A stretch of DNA of 64,000 bases from Nymphaea colorata. Its lineage: Eukaryota > Streptophyta > Magnoliopsida > Nymphaeales > Nymphaeaceae. Position 1 is the stretch's first letter; the number at the start of each line of letters is the position of its first letter. The notes under the pieces are model-generated. The model did no database searches. It was not told the DNA's origin and was given only the letters and a program-made list of their open reading frames with translations. Of the stretch, positions 28,596 through 42,917 are shown one piece after another. A program made the position numbers and the translations under genes. Location of the stretch: the NCBI RefSeq assembly GCF_008831285.2, contig NC_045142.1:811001-875000 (forward strand), read 5' to 3'.

Positions 28596-29070
28596 CTTCT
28601 TAATTTGCTTCTCTTTCCTCTCCTTTTCCTTCCTTTCCCTTTCTTTTTTTTGCCTCCCCTTCCTTTATCTTCCTCTCGTTTCTTCTTGGTGGAGAAGTGA
28701 ATCACCAGAATAATATGGAAAGAGTTGCAGATGTGGTGATAGATACTTAGAGAAGAGAGAGAGAGAGAGAGGGAGGGAGGAAAAGAAGGAGGTCTTATTG
28801 TGTGTGTGTCTGTGTTTTTTCTTTCTGTGGTGGGGAGAAGAATATTGGAGTTGCTTCAGCATTAAGCTTCTTCTGAGAGTGCAGTGCTCCCCGGAAAAAA
28901 GCGAGTGGGCTTGTGCATGTAAAGTGGGGAGATTGAAGAATTTATGTTTTTTTAATATAAAAGAAGTTGAAAGAAGGCCCCTTCTCTGAGTCCCAACCAT
29001 ATAATACTGTAAATTTGTTCTGCAGAAATTAAGTATTCTATTTACGCATGAAAATAATAACAATAATAAT
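28596..29070 (-). promoter_or_regulatory. Dof upstream region with GA/CT-rich leader
   Basis: Immediately upstream of the Dof start codon the transcribed strand is a long purine-rich tract (28610-28680), and a GAGAGA block lies at 28755-28773. Such tracts are common in leaders of plant developmental regulators. I could not place a TATA box or transcription start with confidence. Confidence 0.35.
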
Positions 29071-30763
29071 AATGTTTAGTGTTATATATACAAGTATAGT
29101 AACAGTGATGAAAAGGTTAAGTTGTGGTGGGGGGCCACCTTGGTCTTCCCTCCATCGATCCGGTCGGCTTGTCATGGCACGTTATATTCTACTCGATGAT
29201 GGCCGATTGCCCGGCCCATGACGAAAGACGAATAATTTCTTAACCTGTCCTTTCTCACTTTCTTTCCTCTACTGTTTCTCCCTCTCTCTTTATTTGCTTC
29301 CTCCTTTCCTTTAGTACGAAACATGCAATGCTACCATGCTTTTGCTCGAGTCATGCTGCTTCGAAATGCCCAACATATCCTTTAGTAGCCAGCTGGTTTT
29401 GAGATTCCCCAACTAAGAGCTAGGGTTTCCATCTTAAGTCCCTGGTTAGTTACTTCTATGATCAAATGGTTATTTCTTTTTTTTTTATTTTGTGTCACTA
29501 AAAACCATCTTACAAAATATATATTTGCAATGACTAGTTGTTTGGTCACAGTCTTAAACGAAAGGATACATCTTTTGCGATGGTTGTTAGAGACACAAAA
29601 TTAACCATCTAGAGGAAGAGAGAGCTGGCTGATTTGAAGTGTAAGGTGGATATCAATCTGTAGCTGATAAGAGAAGGAGGCGATCGCGTCTGAAAACCCT
29701 GTCCTCTCGTACCTGCCACTGGCAACTGATGAACAACAAAAGAGAGATGCTACTAGCAACTGATGAACAGAGAGAGGGAGAGAGATCTGCATCTATCTAT
29801 TTTTTGTGTGATCATGAAATGAATGGCTGAAAGTGTAGGCGCCAAGCGCTTGCTGCTCCAGAAGTGACAGAAACAAAATAAAGAGTCTATCATGTAAAAT
29901 AAATGTACCCTTCACCGGAAATTATAGCAACATGCACGGCGTCACTACTTTCCGCAGTTCTAACTAATTAAAATGGTCTTCACCAGTGGCGGAGCCAGGA
30001 TTTTTTGGTCGGGGGCCACTTAAATCACCAAACGGCTCCAATACAAGCACAGTATGTGGCTGGACATGGGTTCAACTTCATTGCAGTGGAATGTTTGAGG
30101 AAACCCACACTTAGGTCCACTACTGGTCTCAACTGTCCCAAACGCTAAACTTTCGGTGACGGATTCATCAGATGCACAAATCCATCCTCCATTAGTGGAC
30201 TCCGCTTTTCCCCAAATTCAACTTAATTCTGCTGTGCCTGTGGAACCTCTAGGCCGTTGCTTAAGTTAAACCCCTAAGGATGTAAATGGTTTGTTGCTAC
30301 ATCTTCACTCTAGCTAATGTGGCCTTGCTTTACACATTTATCATGAATGGTTATACAGTGTTGCCGAAACTCATAAAAATGTCTTAAAATGAAACAAATA
30401 AAAAGCGAAAGCAACTTTTCCAATCATAAACGGTTTGGGCTGATTTACTAAATTTGTACACATCCATAGGGTATATATAAAATAGTAGTGCGATGATTAT
30501 ATATTCCGAAGAAAGCATGAAACTAAAATTGTGACTGTATTATGAATACCCTAGAGGTATGCTGGTGGGATTTCTTGCTTCATTAATATCATGACAGAAG
30601 TCTCATGGTATGCACCACTTATCTACATTATAATCACAAGTATATAGATCTCATTATTCAAAAACTCAATGAGGGAAAAATCCCATCCGTGCTTCACAAT
30701 ATTGATTATATTAAGAAAATCTTCCGATAAGAACTTGTCCATGTGCTTGTGTATACGTGTGTT

Positions 30764-30766
<3 letters not shown>

Positions 30767-30798
<32 letters not shown>
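30767..30798. repeat. (GA)n microsatellite
   Basis: About sixteen GA units. Confidence 0.9.
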
Positions 30799-30801
<3 letters not shown>

Positions 30802-33382
30802 AACATAGTAACTAATATTATAAGACACTGATTGATGACATTACATGAACATGATATGGCATGGTAGATTTTAGGATATTTTATACTTGTTCTGGCATTG
30901 TAGAATATTTTCACAGATTCGAACATATTTGTGGCCGGGAACTAAAAATTAATATGCCGGGATACCTAACAAGCAGAATATATACATGGATTTGAGATAT
31001 TGACGCATCATGGAATGTGCATTCACCAAGAAATGCCCCAACCTATGATCTTGTGTACCATAGCACTCCCCCTTAGAGAAACGTTTTATAAGCATCTGGC
31101 ATCATTAGGTGTACATCTAGTTTTTTCATAATTTACTGTTAAGAGAAAGATATATGGGAACACACATGGCTAGCTCATGCTTGTTGGGCATGCGGCATCT
31201 TTACTGTACCCAAAGTTGAGCACCTGATGCCCTAAGACTGGGCTTTCTGCAACTGGGGATGACAGAGTCTGCTTCACATACAACTAATAGATGCCATTCT
31301 AGGAAGAACGATCTGATAATTTTCATGCAACGAAAATTGTTAGATACCTTGGTCCAGGTTCTCTAGTTCATCAAAATCATATCCAATTCAGCCATATGAA
31401 CGTGAACCAGCTACAAGCTCCAAAGGCTTATCATTTATGGATCTTACCATTCTCTTTTTATGTAATTACATGGTGTTTTGTTTATGGAAGACCTTATAGA
31501 CCGATAACCCATAACATCTTATATGTTCATTGAAAGTATGGTTTTAGTAATTAATTAATCCTTAATATTTTGAGAACACTGGCACTCAATGAGATTAACT
31601 GCATGGGAAAGGAAAGGGGGTTGATTAAAGATCACAGATTTGTAATGGTTTAGTATCAATAATGTGGTAGTGTTTATTTAAATGGTGTTTTGTATTTAAC
31701 TACAGTGCTGGATCGATATAATGCAAACAATTAAGCAACGAAAGAGTCCAAACAATGGGTTTGCCTAACAAAGATAATAGAATCAAAATTGATCATGAAG
31801 GAACTAAATAAAGTTCATTGTCAAGCTAGCGCTGCTGTGTAAGTGAACATGTCATAACAATCACAAGGGAGGCTAGCTAGCGTGCAGGCATATGCTTCAG
31901 TACTCCACATAGAGGCAAGTGTTAGAACGATCAATTTTGGTTGAGGGGCACCAATAGTCTAGATTTTAAATCTTAAGGGGCACCTATATATAAATATATA
32001 AAAATATGGAGCTTTAAAAATATAAGTAAATCAATTTGTATTGACTGGCGTGGGCACACCTGCCTGGCTGCCTCCACCCACTGGTTGGAACACCAGTGTT
32101 CCTCGAGAACCCTGGTAGTTGCAGAACTAGGAGAGGCCACTCATCAGAAGCAAACACTGGACATGCTAACATATTAGACATAGTATCTAGAGGTATTATC
32201 GACATAAATCTTGCGTTTCTCACTCTACTTAAGAGTGTGTTTGATGGCTTGGGACATTCTTCACTTAGGATGATGATCAGAACTGCTTGTAAAGTCCTTT
32301 CTCCTCTAAATACAGGAGAAATTAATGTCCGCACACAAACTATTTCCCCGTAAATGTTGAAAAAAGAGAAGAGGGGTCAACAAGAGTTTTATACATGTCG
32401 CCAAATGTGGGGCTTTGAAACTTAAACAATATAATCAAGAATAGTTGGTCTTTTATAAGAACAACGATTCGCTCAACTCGAAAACAGATTAAAATGAACA
32501 AGAACACAATAATAAGATTCAACAATCCGATTCCAGCACACCATGCATTAGATCGATCCCAACAAAGTTTGGGGTTTTTGGAGGTTCGTTCGATAACCCA
32601 GGGAGGGAGGAAGCCGACGGCACAATCAACGAAAAAGATCGCATAGAAAAAGATTTATGGTGCAGCTACTGCTTGAAAGCTTCTTTGGGGTGTTTGACCA
32701 GCACATGGACCAATACTGGTCCTAAGTTTAACAAGGGCACGCTGGAAAGAACTAGGGGTATTTTGGTAAACTCACTTTAAAAAGCAGATCAATGAAGCGC
32801 GTTTCGACTTGACAATTATCCTTGCTGCGTGGTTCCTATCTGCAGAGACATGTCCCTGCCCCACACCCTACCTAGTGGTCCGTTTTGCCCCAAAAGCGAG
32901 AGAAAGGCTGTCTCCGCGTGATTGTTTTGGGGGGTAGAACAGAATGTCACCCGTTTGAGTGTCAAAATTGACGATGTTCTTTCCCAAAATTTCTATTGCA
33001 CACTTAAAAATAGGCGAGGAAAACAAGTTACGAAATATGCTAATATTTTGTCGTAAACATTGTACTGTCTCATGGTGTTTGTATATACAACTTAAACGAG
33101 CTTTCAAGAGGTGCTAGGGAGGATTGACAGGAGTGTCAACGACATTTTGTTTAAGATTATTACTCCAAAAGTTTAGTTTTATATTTAAATTTGTGAAAAA
33201 CTTTGAGAGACTTAAAACATTTGATTATCATGGTTGGTAGCCTTTTTGAAACAACAAACAAAATGGCCAAGATGTGGACTGGGATCCATGAGACTAGAGG
33301 TCTGAGTTTGACGTAAAAGTAAGCTGGGTTGTTGCAATGATCCCACATATGTGAGTGTGTGTGCTTTAAGGGAGTTGAATTG

Positions 33383-33519
33383 CAACATCCCGAAAGTTTA
33401 ATCATGTATTATGACTTATAAATGAGGTTGTAATTAAGTATTGTAACATCCCAAAAGTTTAATCATGTATTAAAGTTATGAAGAGTCTTAGATGGCTTAT
33501 AAATAAGGTTGTAATTAAG
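33383..33519. repeat. Imperfect tandem duplication, about 60-75 bp units
   Basis: The phrase AACATCCCGAAAGTTTAATC followed by TTATAAATGAGGTTGTAATTA occurs at 33383-33438 and again at 33444-33519. The second copy carries a short insertion (AAAGTTATGAAGAGTCTTAG). Confidence 0.8.
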
Positions 33520-36171
33520 CAATTGCAAATCTTGGTTCATAACCTTTTTGATATTAAAACCAAAACTGTTAGAAGATGGGTTGTGATTTATGAGAGTGCG
33601 CCCAGGTCGTTGTCCCATCTGTTGTCCCATCTATGAAAAAGTTTCATGTATTTTTTTTTTTCTTTCAGTCTCATGTATTTGATGGACGAAATATACTCTA
33701 GGTTTGAAAACAGTAAATTAAATGAGAGAATATTACAACAAACCAACTTATTGACATATCAAAGTGGTGCGCGTCTGTCTCTCTCTCCCTACATACGAGT
33801 GTTTCATCTATTATTGTAAAGTCGCTGAGAATCCAGCTAGTGTGAATAATATCAGTTTATGGAGACCAAGGTCAAATGGGTTCCACGGGTTTCAACTTGC
33901 ATTATACTTTACAGGTTTTTTGGGTTGTTGAGATAAGATTGACTTGAAGTCTCTCTGGCTTAACTTTTTTGTTCGTGGTTTATATTAGACAAAGGGGAAT
34001 AAGTTCTGACCATTTAAGTCTTAACTAGACAAGTGAAAGGCGATCACTCACACTGTTTATTTAGTAAAAGTTTTAAGCATTAAGTCTACCTAAGGCCTAT
34101 TTGCTCATAGTGGCTCAAGAATATATAAGGTCAAACATTTGTCTAAAATGTTTGTTCCTTATCTTGCATGACGCATATAAACATTATTCATTGGATTGGA
34201 TCTATAACAAGTCAAGACTGCTTCTGTTGCTTCTGCGTTGTCGTATACTTTCGAAAGGTTTTCGTGCTTTTGACATGGTTGACATAAATATTAACTAATT
34301 TAATTATATTGTTTTAAATTCTTAAAAATCTGGTATGAGAAAATAAGCGTGATTGATGCTGCTGACTAACTCAATATTTAGAAAATGTTACTAAAATCAT
34401 CATGCCATTAGAATGTCGAAATGTTGGACGTCTAAAAATAAAAAAATTTATTGGTGAAAGCGCCATATATAAATAGTTTGGATAAAAATACCAACTATTA
34501 TTGCATCATATACTACTGCTAATGCTCCTGCGACAACTATTTTTTGACGTTATATTTTTCATTGGTAGTCATCCAACAGACAAATTTGAAAACTCATATA
34601 TATATATATATATGAATTGAGATGCAATTAAATCGGTGGCTCGGGGGATGGGAAGAGTAATTACGAAGGAAGAGAATGGGAGAGAAGCGTCCGTGTGCGG
34701 CGTGTGTGGATGAGTAGACGTCGCCGTCACGAGATCATAAGAGAGATGCTGCCGGTCGGTGGATTCCTTCCTTCTCCATTGCCGTCTTGCCTCGTGGGCT
34801 TAAAGCGCCGCCACTATCGCAACACAATCTTTCTCTCTTCTCTCTCTTCCTCAGCCGCGGAGTCTGCGGTTTGGGGGCTTTGCTTACCGAATTAAGCATT
34901 CAAAATATCTTGCCACATATGTTTCCGCAAGTAAATTAAGTTCAACATATCAAGCAAACAGAAAAAAATGATAAAAGGGGTTAGCTTTTAATCACTTAAT
35001 TTTCTACTTGGCAGCCTCTCCGAATCTCTCCAATTCATTCCTTGAGGCGTTCATACATGGCAGTTTCTTGCAATTAATGGATTGAAAATTTGACATGCCT
35101 TACGTGCCGAGTACTTCAATCTGCAACCAAATTCAGATGGATTATCAAATGGAACCAGGTTAATTAGGAGTAGGTCAAAACATAATACAGTTAGCTATCT
35201 ATTCGTCTTGGGTCGATCCAATATGTATGTTTTTGTCATATTTAAACACATCAAATAATATTATATATCTCATATGAAGCTTTTCCAAGGAATCATCGTG
35301 AGATTGGACTCAACAGGAAAACAATACAATACTCACAGATAGAGATCTCATACACTTCCATGGTCCAATTTGCTATTAGAGAAGTGCAAAACTACACATG
35401 AGTGAGAGCACAAGACATGATTTCAATCTTTTCCTTCCCTCAGCTAGCCCTTTCAATTTTTGGGGTTTTTGGCACATGTATGTTCATGTACCCACTACCT
35501 TTTCAGAAAAAAAAAACATGAAAAAACGTTAAAACCAAGTCAATCAAAAAAAGAGGAAAAACACAAAAATGAGAAAAACGCAAAAAAAAAAAGGTGCGCA
35601 AGTTTTATTTTTATTTTTATTTCACGTTTTTTACAGTTTTTAATTGCCATATTTTTATTTTCATATTTTTCACATTTTATTTTTAGTTTTTTTAACTTTT
35701 TTAAAACCTCCAAGATTTTCAACTTTGTCGTATTATGGCTGAAAAAAATCTTGTCATTTTATACCTGAAAATGATCTTTGTGACAATGCGCTTCAAGAGG
35801 TGGTTGCTTACCGCAAAAGTGGGTTTTGATCCTGTCCATCCTAGGCACATCCAAGAAGAAGAAGAAAAAAAAAAACTCTTAAGATCGAAGGAAAGTGTTG
35901 ATCAGCCCATTCCAATGCTTAAAACCTGCCTTGATCAGCATCAACAATAATTCTTGAAAGCATGTTTCATCCGTAAAAATGTGTGTTCCTAATTTTTGTG
36001 CCTCTCTTCACCACAAGTTCTAGCTCTGCCATTGGAGGTAATAGACTATATGACATTCAAGAGATTAGGGGTCCAACTTTCAAAACCCACTACATGTGTG
36101 TGTGGTGTGGCGCTTCCGTGCAATTCAAAGGCCTGGAAGTTCGATATCTAAATCACGATTCATGTAATTAA

Positions 36172-36220
36172 GATGAGAAAGCTAACATATGATTGCTCAT
36201 AAAATCCGGTCGATGCATCA

Positions 36221-36306
<86 letters not shown>

Positions 36307-36399
36307 GACATTGTTTTGGAAATTCGGTATCCAGCCATATATAATTTGTGAAAACCGGCCAATTAAAAGAATGAGCAATCATATGTTAGCTTTCTCATC
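36172..36399. repeat. 29-bp perfect inverted repeat around an 80-bp (TA)n tract
   Basis: The arm 36172-36200 (starting GATGAGAAAGCTAACATATG) is the exact reverse complement of 36371-36399. Between the arms lies an uninterrupted TA tract, 36224-36303. The words CCGGTCGATGCATC near 36206 and 36418, and AATTTGTGAAAACCGG near 36341 and 36401, also recur as direct repeats, so the locus is compound. It may be a fold-back element (MITE) or the result of template switching. Confidence 0.9.
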
Positions 36400-37854
36400 G
36401 TATAATTTGTGAAAACCGGTCGATGCATCTACAAAGGTATAAGCATGGAGAGTCAGAAAGCGTGAAAGTATTACATTATTCATCACTGTAAGGTTATGGC
36501 CAATGCAAAAAATTTCTCCATGACAATGATATGCACTATGACATACAGGAGATCTGCATGAATCATTTCCGTCATCTGTTCACAAGCAACAAATTATGAA
36601 CGTAATATTTGACAAGGACTTGCATTTGAAACTTTAGTTAAAACTGTGGGACATTCTTTGAGGGCACCCGTCGTTACCAATCCAAAGTTCAGCCACGGAA
36701 AATTCTCAAAAGAAAACTGCACGAAATGAGGGACCGAATTATAAGATCAACAAGAAAGAGGATTCATCAGGCAACTGTTACATTTAAACGAAAATTTTTT
36801 GTATCATTTTAATGCATAGGATATCTATTTATCAATTACATAATTATTACAAAATTTTTTTGATACGTCGTGACAATGCATGTGTATAGGTAAAAGAATT
36901 GGTTAAGGATAGTGAAAATATACACATCGCGTATTGGGTCTGAATCAGATCCCATATTTCAGGAAAACGACACACCTTCCAATCAGATTTAAATGCCGAT
37001 CACTTCAATGGCCTGGCCTTGTAACACAGATGATAGGAGATGACTCGCTTAGCTCATACTTCCATGTTCCATCTTCTCCTACTTCTTGGTATATCTACAA
37101 CACGATAATACAAAGGTACTCCAAATTTGTGAAATCAAAGCATAATCTATCGTCTCAATGTTCAACATTTAGCTTCCAATTAAACAGAAAATCGCCTCCG
37201 ATGAATTCTGTATTTGGGCAGTCCCATGACAAGTTTGATGTTTGCAGGTCAGAAATGTTATTGGTTTTATTTTTGGCATCTAAATGCAGCTCATAATGCT
37301 TGTCATGAGCTTTATTATCATAAGCAAGGTAAGGTAAAGGGAGTAAACCAACGGAATCATGCCAAGTGAAGAGACGTTCCGCATATTGAAGCCCAGATTT
37401 TTCTTATTCTTGACAGTCTAAACAAGAGGGGTTAAACCAGTGCAGACAGGTCTTCGTCATTGAAGGGGCAAACAGAATTTTAACTTGAAGTTCCTGCTCA
37501 GGTGGACATTATACACCTCTTGGACGCAACCACGTCATGACTTACTAGTGAAGGAATCTCCTAGAAAGGAAGAAACATCTTTCTAGAAAATAATGTCTGA
37601 TTTTGGTAAACAATGAGCAGATGCTCAACAAATATAATGAGTATAATAATTAAGAACTCAATCGTTCAGACTGCGTCAGATCTCAACTCATCGGATAGGA
37701 CCCATGCCTGATTAGTGAAACCAATAAGTGAACTAGGTCGGCGCACATAAGATTCAACCTTTGTGATTCCTTTCTCTGATTAGACAACATCGTGTGTGGC
37801 CGGTGCCGCTCCTCTGCGTTTGTGGTCGTAAACATGCAGGGGCACAAGTGTGTG

Positions 37855-38087
37855 GAATTTAGTGAGGTCCATCTCGTTAAGGACTTCTTGGTTGGTGCTT
37901 TTTTGGAAGCCATTCATCTTGAAGGGACATTGTGTAACGGGTATACGGTACCCCACTTGGGTCTCAATGCAGCATCGAATTTAGTGACACCCATCTGGTT
38001 AAGGACTTCTTGGTTGGTGCTCTTTAGGAAGCTTCAATGTAAAGGGAAATGGTGTAACGAGTATATGGTACCCCACCCAAGTCCCCT
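37855..38087. repeat. 122-bp imperfect tandem repeat
   Basis: Two copies begin GAATTTAGTGA at 37855 and 37977. Both continue with TTAAGGACTTCTTGGTTGGTG and later GTGTAACG...GTACCCCAC. They differ by about 15-20 percent by eye. Confidence 0.85.
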
Positions 38088-39043
38088 CGACATAACCCAA
38101 AACCCTAGAGGCAAGAGGAATGAGAGGGCCTTTTATGTCTTTTTTGAGCGGTAGATTGTTATGCACTTGCTCACCTAAGAAAGGAATGGTGCAAACCATG
38201 CCCTTGATTTTTCTCTCATATAATTTTGCCAGCAATCCAATGTACAAATCCACCTAGAATGGCTCTTGTAGGCTTGGACCCGCTGGCTCCAAGTGAAAAG
38301 CTCGACTCCATTTCAGCCACTCACTGTCAGACCGCAGAATCATTGATAACGAGCGAAATTTACATTTCTTAAAACATGGTTCGAACCAACGGAGACAAAA
38401 AGGATGAACCATACTTCTTGCCATCTGCACTATCTCTCTTCAAGTTACTTGTATTTCTATTGGTGTCACTTTCTGGTGTTTGTTTCCGTTTTTCAATTTA
38501 TGTCCTTGTATGTTTTCTAAATGCTAAAATCCTTGGCCTTGTCGAGCACAAAACTGGGATGCCAAGTCTACAGTAAGGCTTATGTGCTATATGTTAAACA
38601 TATTGCCCTGGCACATCTTTGCCAGAGACCATCGGCTACATCTGATGAAGTAGCGCTTAATGCAAAAACAGCCAATTGGAAAGCAATAATCATCCGTGTA
38701 AACATCCAAGCCATCGAAGTAACCTCTCCCTCCCTCTCATGAAATTGTATACTCAACGTTGTGAACCTTCTTAAATATAATAGATGCCGAGGAAGATGAT
38801 ATTTTCTCATCATCATTTCGGCAACCACCTTATTTGACTAAATGGAGCACCACTAAAGAGACTATTGAACCATCTAAGACCGCTGGTGCTTTGAAATGCC
38901 TGTTCATGCTAAGCATGAAAAAAGAAATTGAAAGTACAGAAACCAATTTTCGACTCGATTGGGTATTGGAAATGAAGTATCCAAATCATATATCTTTGAA
39001 TATGAGAAAGTTACTTTGTTCAATATAAGCTTGTGCATGAGTG

Positions 39044-39069
39044 CACACACACACACACACACACACACA
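39044..39069. repeat. (CA)n microsatellite
   Basis: About thirteen CA units. Confidence 0.9.
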
Positions 39070-40533
39070 AAGTATGTAATGTTCCTGGTAGACCAATCCT
39101 GCAAAAAAAATCCTCCAACATAAAAAATGCTCGGAACCAGATTTGCAGTCAGATGGTTGGTCCCTTAGAACTTCCTGCGTTCCGAGAATGTACTTTAGTC
39201 TTCATACAAAAAGTTGCCATATCTCGATAACGATGGAAATTTATCTTGTTTGTCGGTGACAGAAAAAGCACCAAGAGAGTCATGTCTCCCTCACAATGCA
39301 AGTCCAAGATTCCTGCTACCACCCATGGTCAAAAGATTCGTCTGGGAAACTTTTGGCACGTCACAGAAATTTTGAACAATCAATCCATTGCTTGAACGGA
39401 AAGGTCCAACACTGCTCTCACAGTGCAAAAACAACGCACACACAGGTGCAGACTGCAGAGAGAGAGAGAGAGAGAGCTTTACTTGATCAATTTGCTTTCT
39501 GGATTTTGATAATATCAAGCCATGTTCCTACTTTTTTTAGCAATTGGGCCAGTTTGACCATGAATGTTTGCTGCTTCCATTTTGAGTCTGTGAAAACATT
39601 TTGACAAGGACATCCCGCTTCATAGGGAGTGTTCCGCTAAAAACATCTGTACATAGAAGCCCAACCACATATAACTGGTCTTTTTCCACGTATTGGGGTG
39701 AAATAAACCATCCTGAAGCAAGAGCTAGAAAAATGGAAGACGAAACGACAATTAAGATAAGCGCTTGAGCTTAATTGGGACACGGACCGCTAAATTGCTG
39801 CTTGAACAGGTTCCTAACTCCATTTTCCTTGAAGGCCTTGTGTCCATTATCACACACTTGCTGCAATCACTATTTGTACTGTTGAATAAAATGGAAAGAA
39901 AAGAAGAGAGAAAACCCTCTGGAAGACCAACCCAAAAGGCAGAAAAGAAAGCCTACAAAAATGCCTGCCTGCTCAGCCACATGATTAAATCATGTTCTGC
40001 CATAAATGATGTTCACAAGCCATCATAATTTCAACTCTGAAGATACAAACAACATACTCTGGAAACATATAATAGAAATTAAGAGCGATAATTTCCGCTT
40101 GTGTGAGAGCAATGTCAGGACTAACAGCATCATGTACCATACTCAGTTTAGGAGCATCAACTGAGAGGTTATTTACAGAAGTAATGAACTATATACAAGT
40201 ATATACAAGCTTGTAAACGTTAATGACTGGTGACTCATTTTCCATAACAATCAACATGGAATAACATTATTAAATGCATTAACCACCAAAGACAGATGTC
40301 ACAAGGACATGAAAGTCTACATTAGATTTTGTCAACTCTGACAATGGCAACTCACCATTCCATCTGCATATACAAGCATGTAAAAATAGTGTCTGGAGAT
40401 ACATTTTCTGCATGAATCAATATGGTAAATATTATGTGCATGTGTTTGTGCGTAAATGTGTTGTGTTGTGCGTGCATTTGGGTTAGTCTATTCATGTGTG
40501 TGTGAGAGAGAGAGAAAGAGAGAGAGAGAGAGT

Positions 40534-40702
40534 AAATTTCACGCAAGAGGAGAGGAAAATTCTGAGAAAATGTTGGCTAAGGACACACCCAAAGGCACCA
40601 CTATATCTGCATTGAGAGAGCTCAAATTTCACGCAAAGGAGGCAGAAATTTCAGTGGAAATGTCAACTGAGGACATACAAAGGCACCTGTGTATCTGCAT
40701 TG
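40534..40702. repeat. 90-bp imperfect tandem repeat
   Basis: AAATTTCACGCAA starts each copy, at 40534 and 40624. Each copy ends with AAAGGCACC followed by TATCTGCATTG. Confidence 0.8.
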
Positions 40703-42917
40703 GTGTTGACATGTATCTCTTTTCTCGTTACTTGGAACGCATGTGGTACTAGTCTTAAGAATCTTTATTTGATGAACCCTCATATATCCAACAGCTTTCA
40801 TTTACACAAGAAAGTGTGATATCTAACAAACAGTCTGTCTTGTCAATATGTTCATTTCATGAACAGTAGGTGCCTGTATTCTGCATTTACACTACTCACT
40901 GCAAAATGAGAACTTGACGTCATGTTATCTCATCGTTTAAGGGACAGCAACATATCCAGATATTTCTGGGAAGAATTAAATCCATTCTTGGTTGTGCCAA
41001 AGATATAGTTAACAAAACGAGCTACAAGGAGACGAAAAAACATCCATCCTCAAGTATTATAAGAAATAAATGCCACCACAGGGAGATCAACATCATGTTC
41101 AGACTTCAGCGCAGCAACCCTAACAAATCCAAAATTTTCATGTAAATAACCACTAGAAAACTGCTGCTAGAAAATAATATGAAATCCAATCAGCTTCAAT
41201 GGAGAAGGTGCCTCCCTCCCAGTTTTTCTGTTATTTTTTTCCGAGTCCATCTTAACTCATTTTCAAATTTTCTCCCAAATCCCACCCCACCAAAATACCA
41301 TTCCGTTAATCAGAAGAACATCCTTCCTTCAGAATCAAGAGTTCTCACCAGACCAAACATGAGCACGGAGCACCATGGACACTTTTCATGCAGCGAAAGG
41401 CCATGAATAGCATAACATTATTTACCTTGATTACAAGGATCATGAATCGGCACATTGCTTCTTCTCTGCTTCAAGTATAAAACACATGGCTACCCTACCA
41501 GGGCACCACCATAACTTAGTCACAAAAAGTGCTCAGTCAGCTTGAACAAGAACTGTGAAGCAGCACTGTGCAAAACAAGTTGGCAGCAGCAGGAATGGAG
41601 AACTAAGGAAATGCAGGATATCGACTGTTGAAGCAACTGGCGGACAAACCCTTTTTCTTTCACTAGATGGCATATTGATCTTCTAATGCCTACTTTGTGT
41701 GTCAATCACTCCATAATTTTTTCCGATTACTGCGTTTCATTTGATGCAGAGAGTATTATATATAAATGTCATTCAAGTAAGATATTGCATATGTAACATA
41801 CTTATGAAATTGCAAACGAGAACATTATGAAGGAAGCACACTTTGTTTTTTTGAGAAACATGGCACTGGTTCAATTACTAACAGTCAAGTGAGTTAGAAC
41901 AGCTTGAAGTGACCTGCTTTAGTTTGTAGATCAGATGTGATGCTATGCAGTAGGCAAGCTTCTGCCTAAGCCTCCACAAAATCCCTTCACCCTCCCTAAA
42001 AAGATGCTTCAATGGACACTTGGTTCCAACATATGGGAAAAGGCAACGCCAGAACTTCCTGTGATTTTATCCCACTGAACAAGCGCAGCACATGTTTTCT
42101 TTATATGCCAATCTTGTACTTATCTCCAAAGCATCATGCTAATATCAAAACTGCTCTGTATCAGCTAGACAGAAGAGACCAATAATCACAACTTGACAAT
42201 CAGAGAGCAAGAACTTTCCTTTCTCTTCAAGAGTGAAAAAGCAAACTTGCATTCAGTCTACCAACTCACACAATTTTGGACATATCTAATTGTACTAGAA
42301 TAGAACTGTTATTCTCGCTTAGTAGTTTCTGTTACTTTACCATCTTTCCTCCGTCATTCTCAAGCTCTTTATATAGGATGACGAAGCAACTTCACAAGTG
42401 TACATATTGAAACCTTAGGATGATAACCTCAATACTAGTACCAGAGCACCATGAAACCAGTCACGAATGGCTGGAAGTACCAACAACTTTTACTGTAGTA
42501 GGCAAGCCGGGTTATCAGAACCTACCAGTTTATGCCGAAACATGCAACCAAACATTGAACTTCTGACTTCTTCCACCTTAAAGGTTTTAAAACCAAAGCC
42601 CCAGCCAGGTGGTGGACGTAGTAGCTCTTGTTGGCAGGAGGCACCCGTCAGACCAACAAGCATCTCAAGCTTGGAGCTACTTATGAAAAACATGATACTA
42701 AATCAAGGGCATTCACCATGAAGGCCCAGGTAATTCACCCGCAAAAGAAAAGCTAAGAAGTCTATTCATCACCAGCAAGCAACAGCTGTGTAATAAAGAA
42801 ACAGAACAAAAACCAGGTTAGAAAAGAAGGAAAATACATTACGAGGAAATCCACAGTAAAGCAACGACAGTAGCCAGCATATATCATCCACATTAAACGC
42901 ACAGTGAACAAACTCAC

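Larger units (their letters stand above)
29071..36160. other. Intergenic region, transposon-like fragments and simple repeats
   Basis: No conserved protein is visible. Near 29986-30030 the phrase GTGGCGGAGCCAGGATTTTTTGG matches wording common in plant transposon ends (recognition from memory, not tested). Other items are a GA run at 30767-30798, a local duplication at 33383-33519, a TA run at about 34597-34612, and a GC-rich island at 34640-34895 inside AT-rich DNA. The stretch at 35510-35710 is made of A- and T-runs; its open frames are Lys/Phe-rich and not credible as genes. Confidence 0.45.
36400..42900. other. Intergenic region with local duplications
   Basis: No recognisable protein. 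Local tandem duplications occur at 37855-38087 (period 122 bp) and 40534-40702 (period 90 bp). Microsatellites are CA at 39044-39069 and GA at 39457-39475 and 40503-40531. Some moderately long open frames exist (for example 36934-37296 and 42490-42693) but none has family motifs. Confidence 0.45.

Noticed and set aside
36934-37296. 120-codon plus-strand open frame
   Set aside because: No family motif, no splice-site context, and composition like the surrounding intergenic DNA.
42490-42693. Possible exon on the minus strand with a GTAGGT donor
   Set aside because: Its reading phase does not join to the candidate exon at 42918-43068 by any acceptor I could see, and no homologue is recognised.
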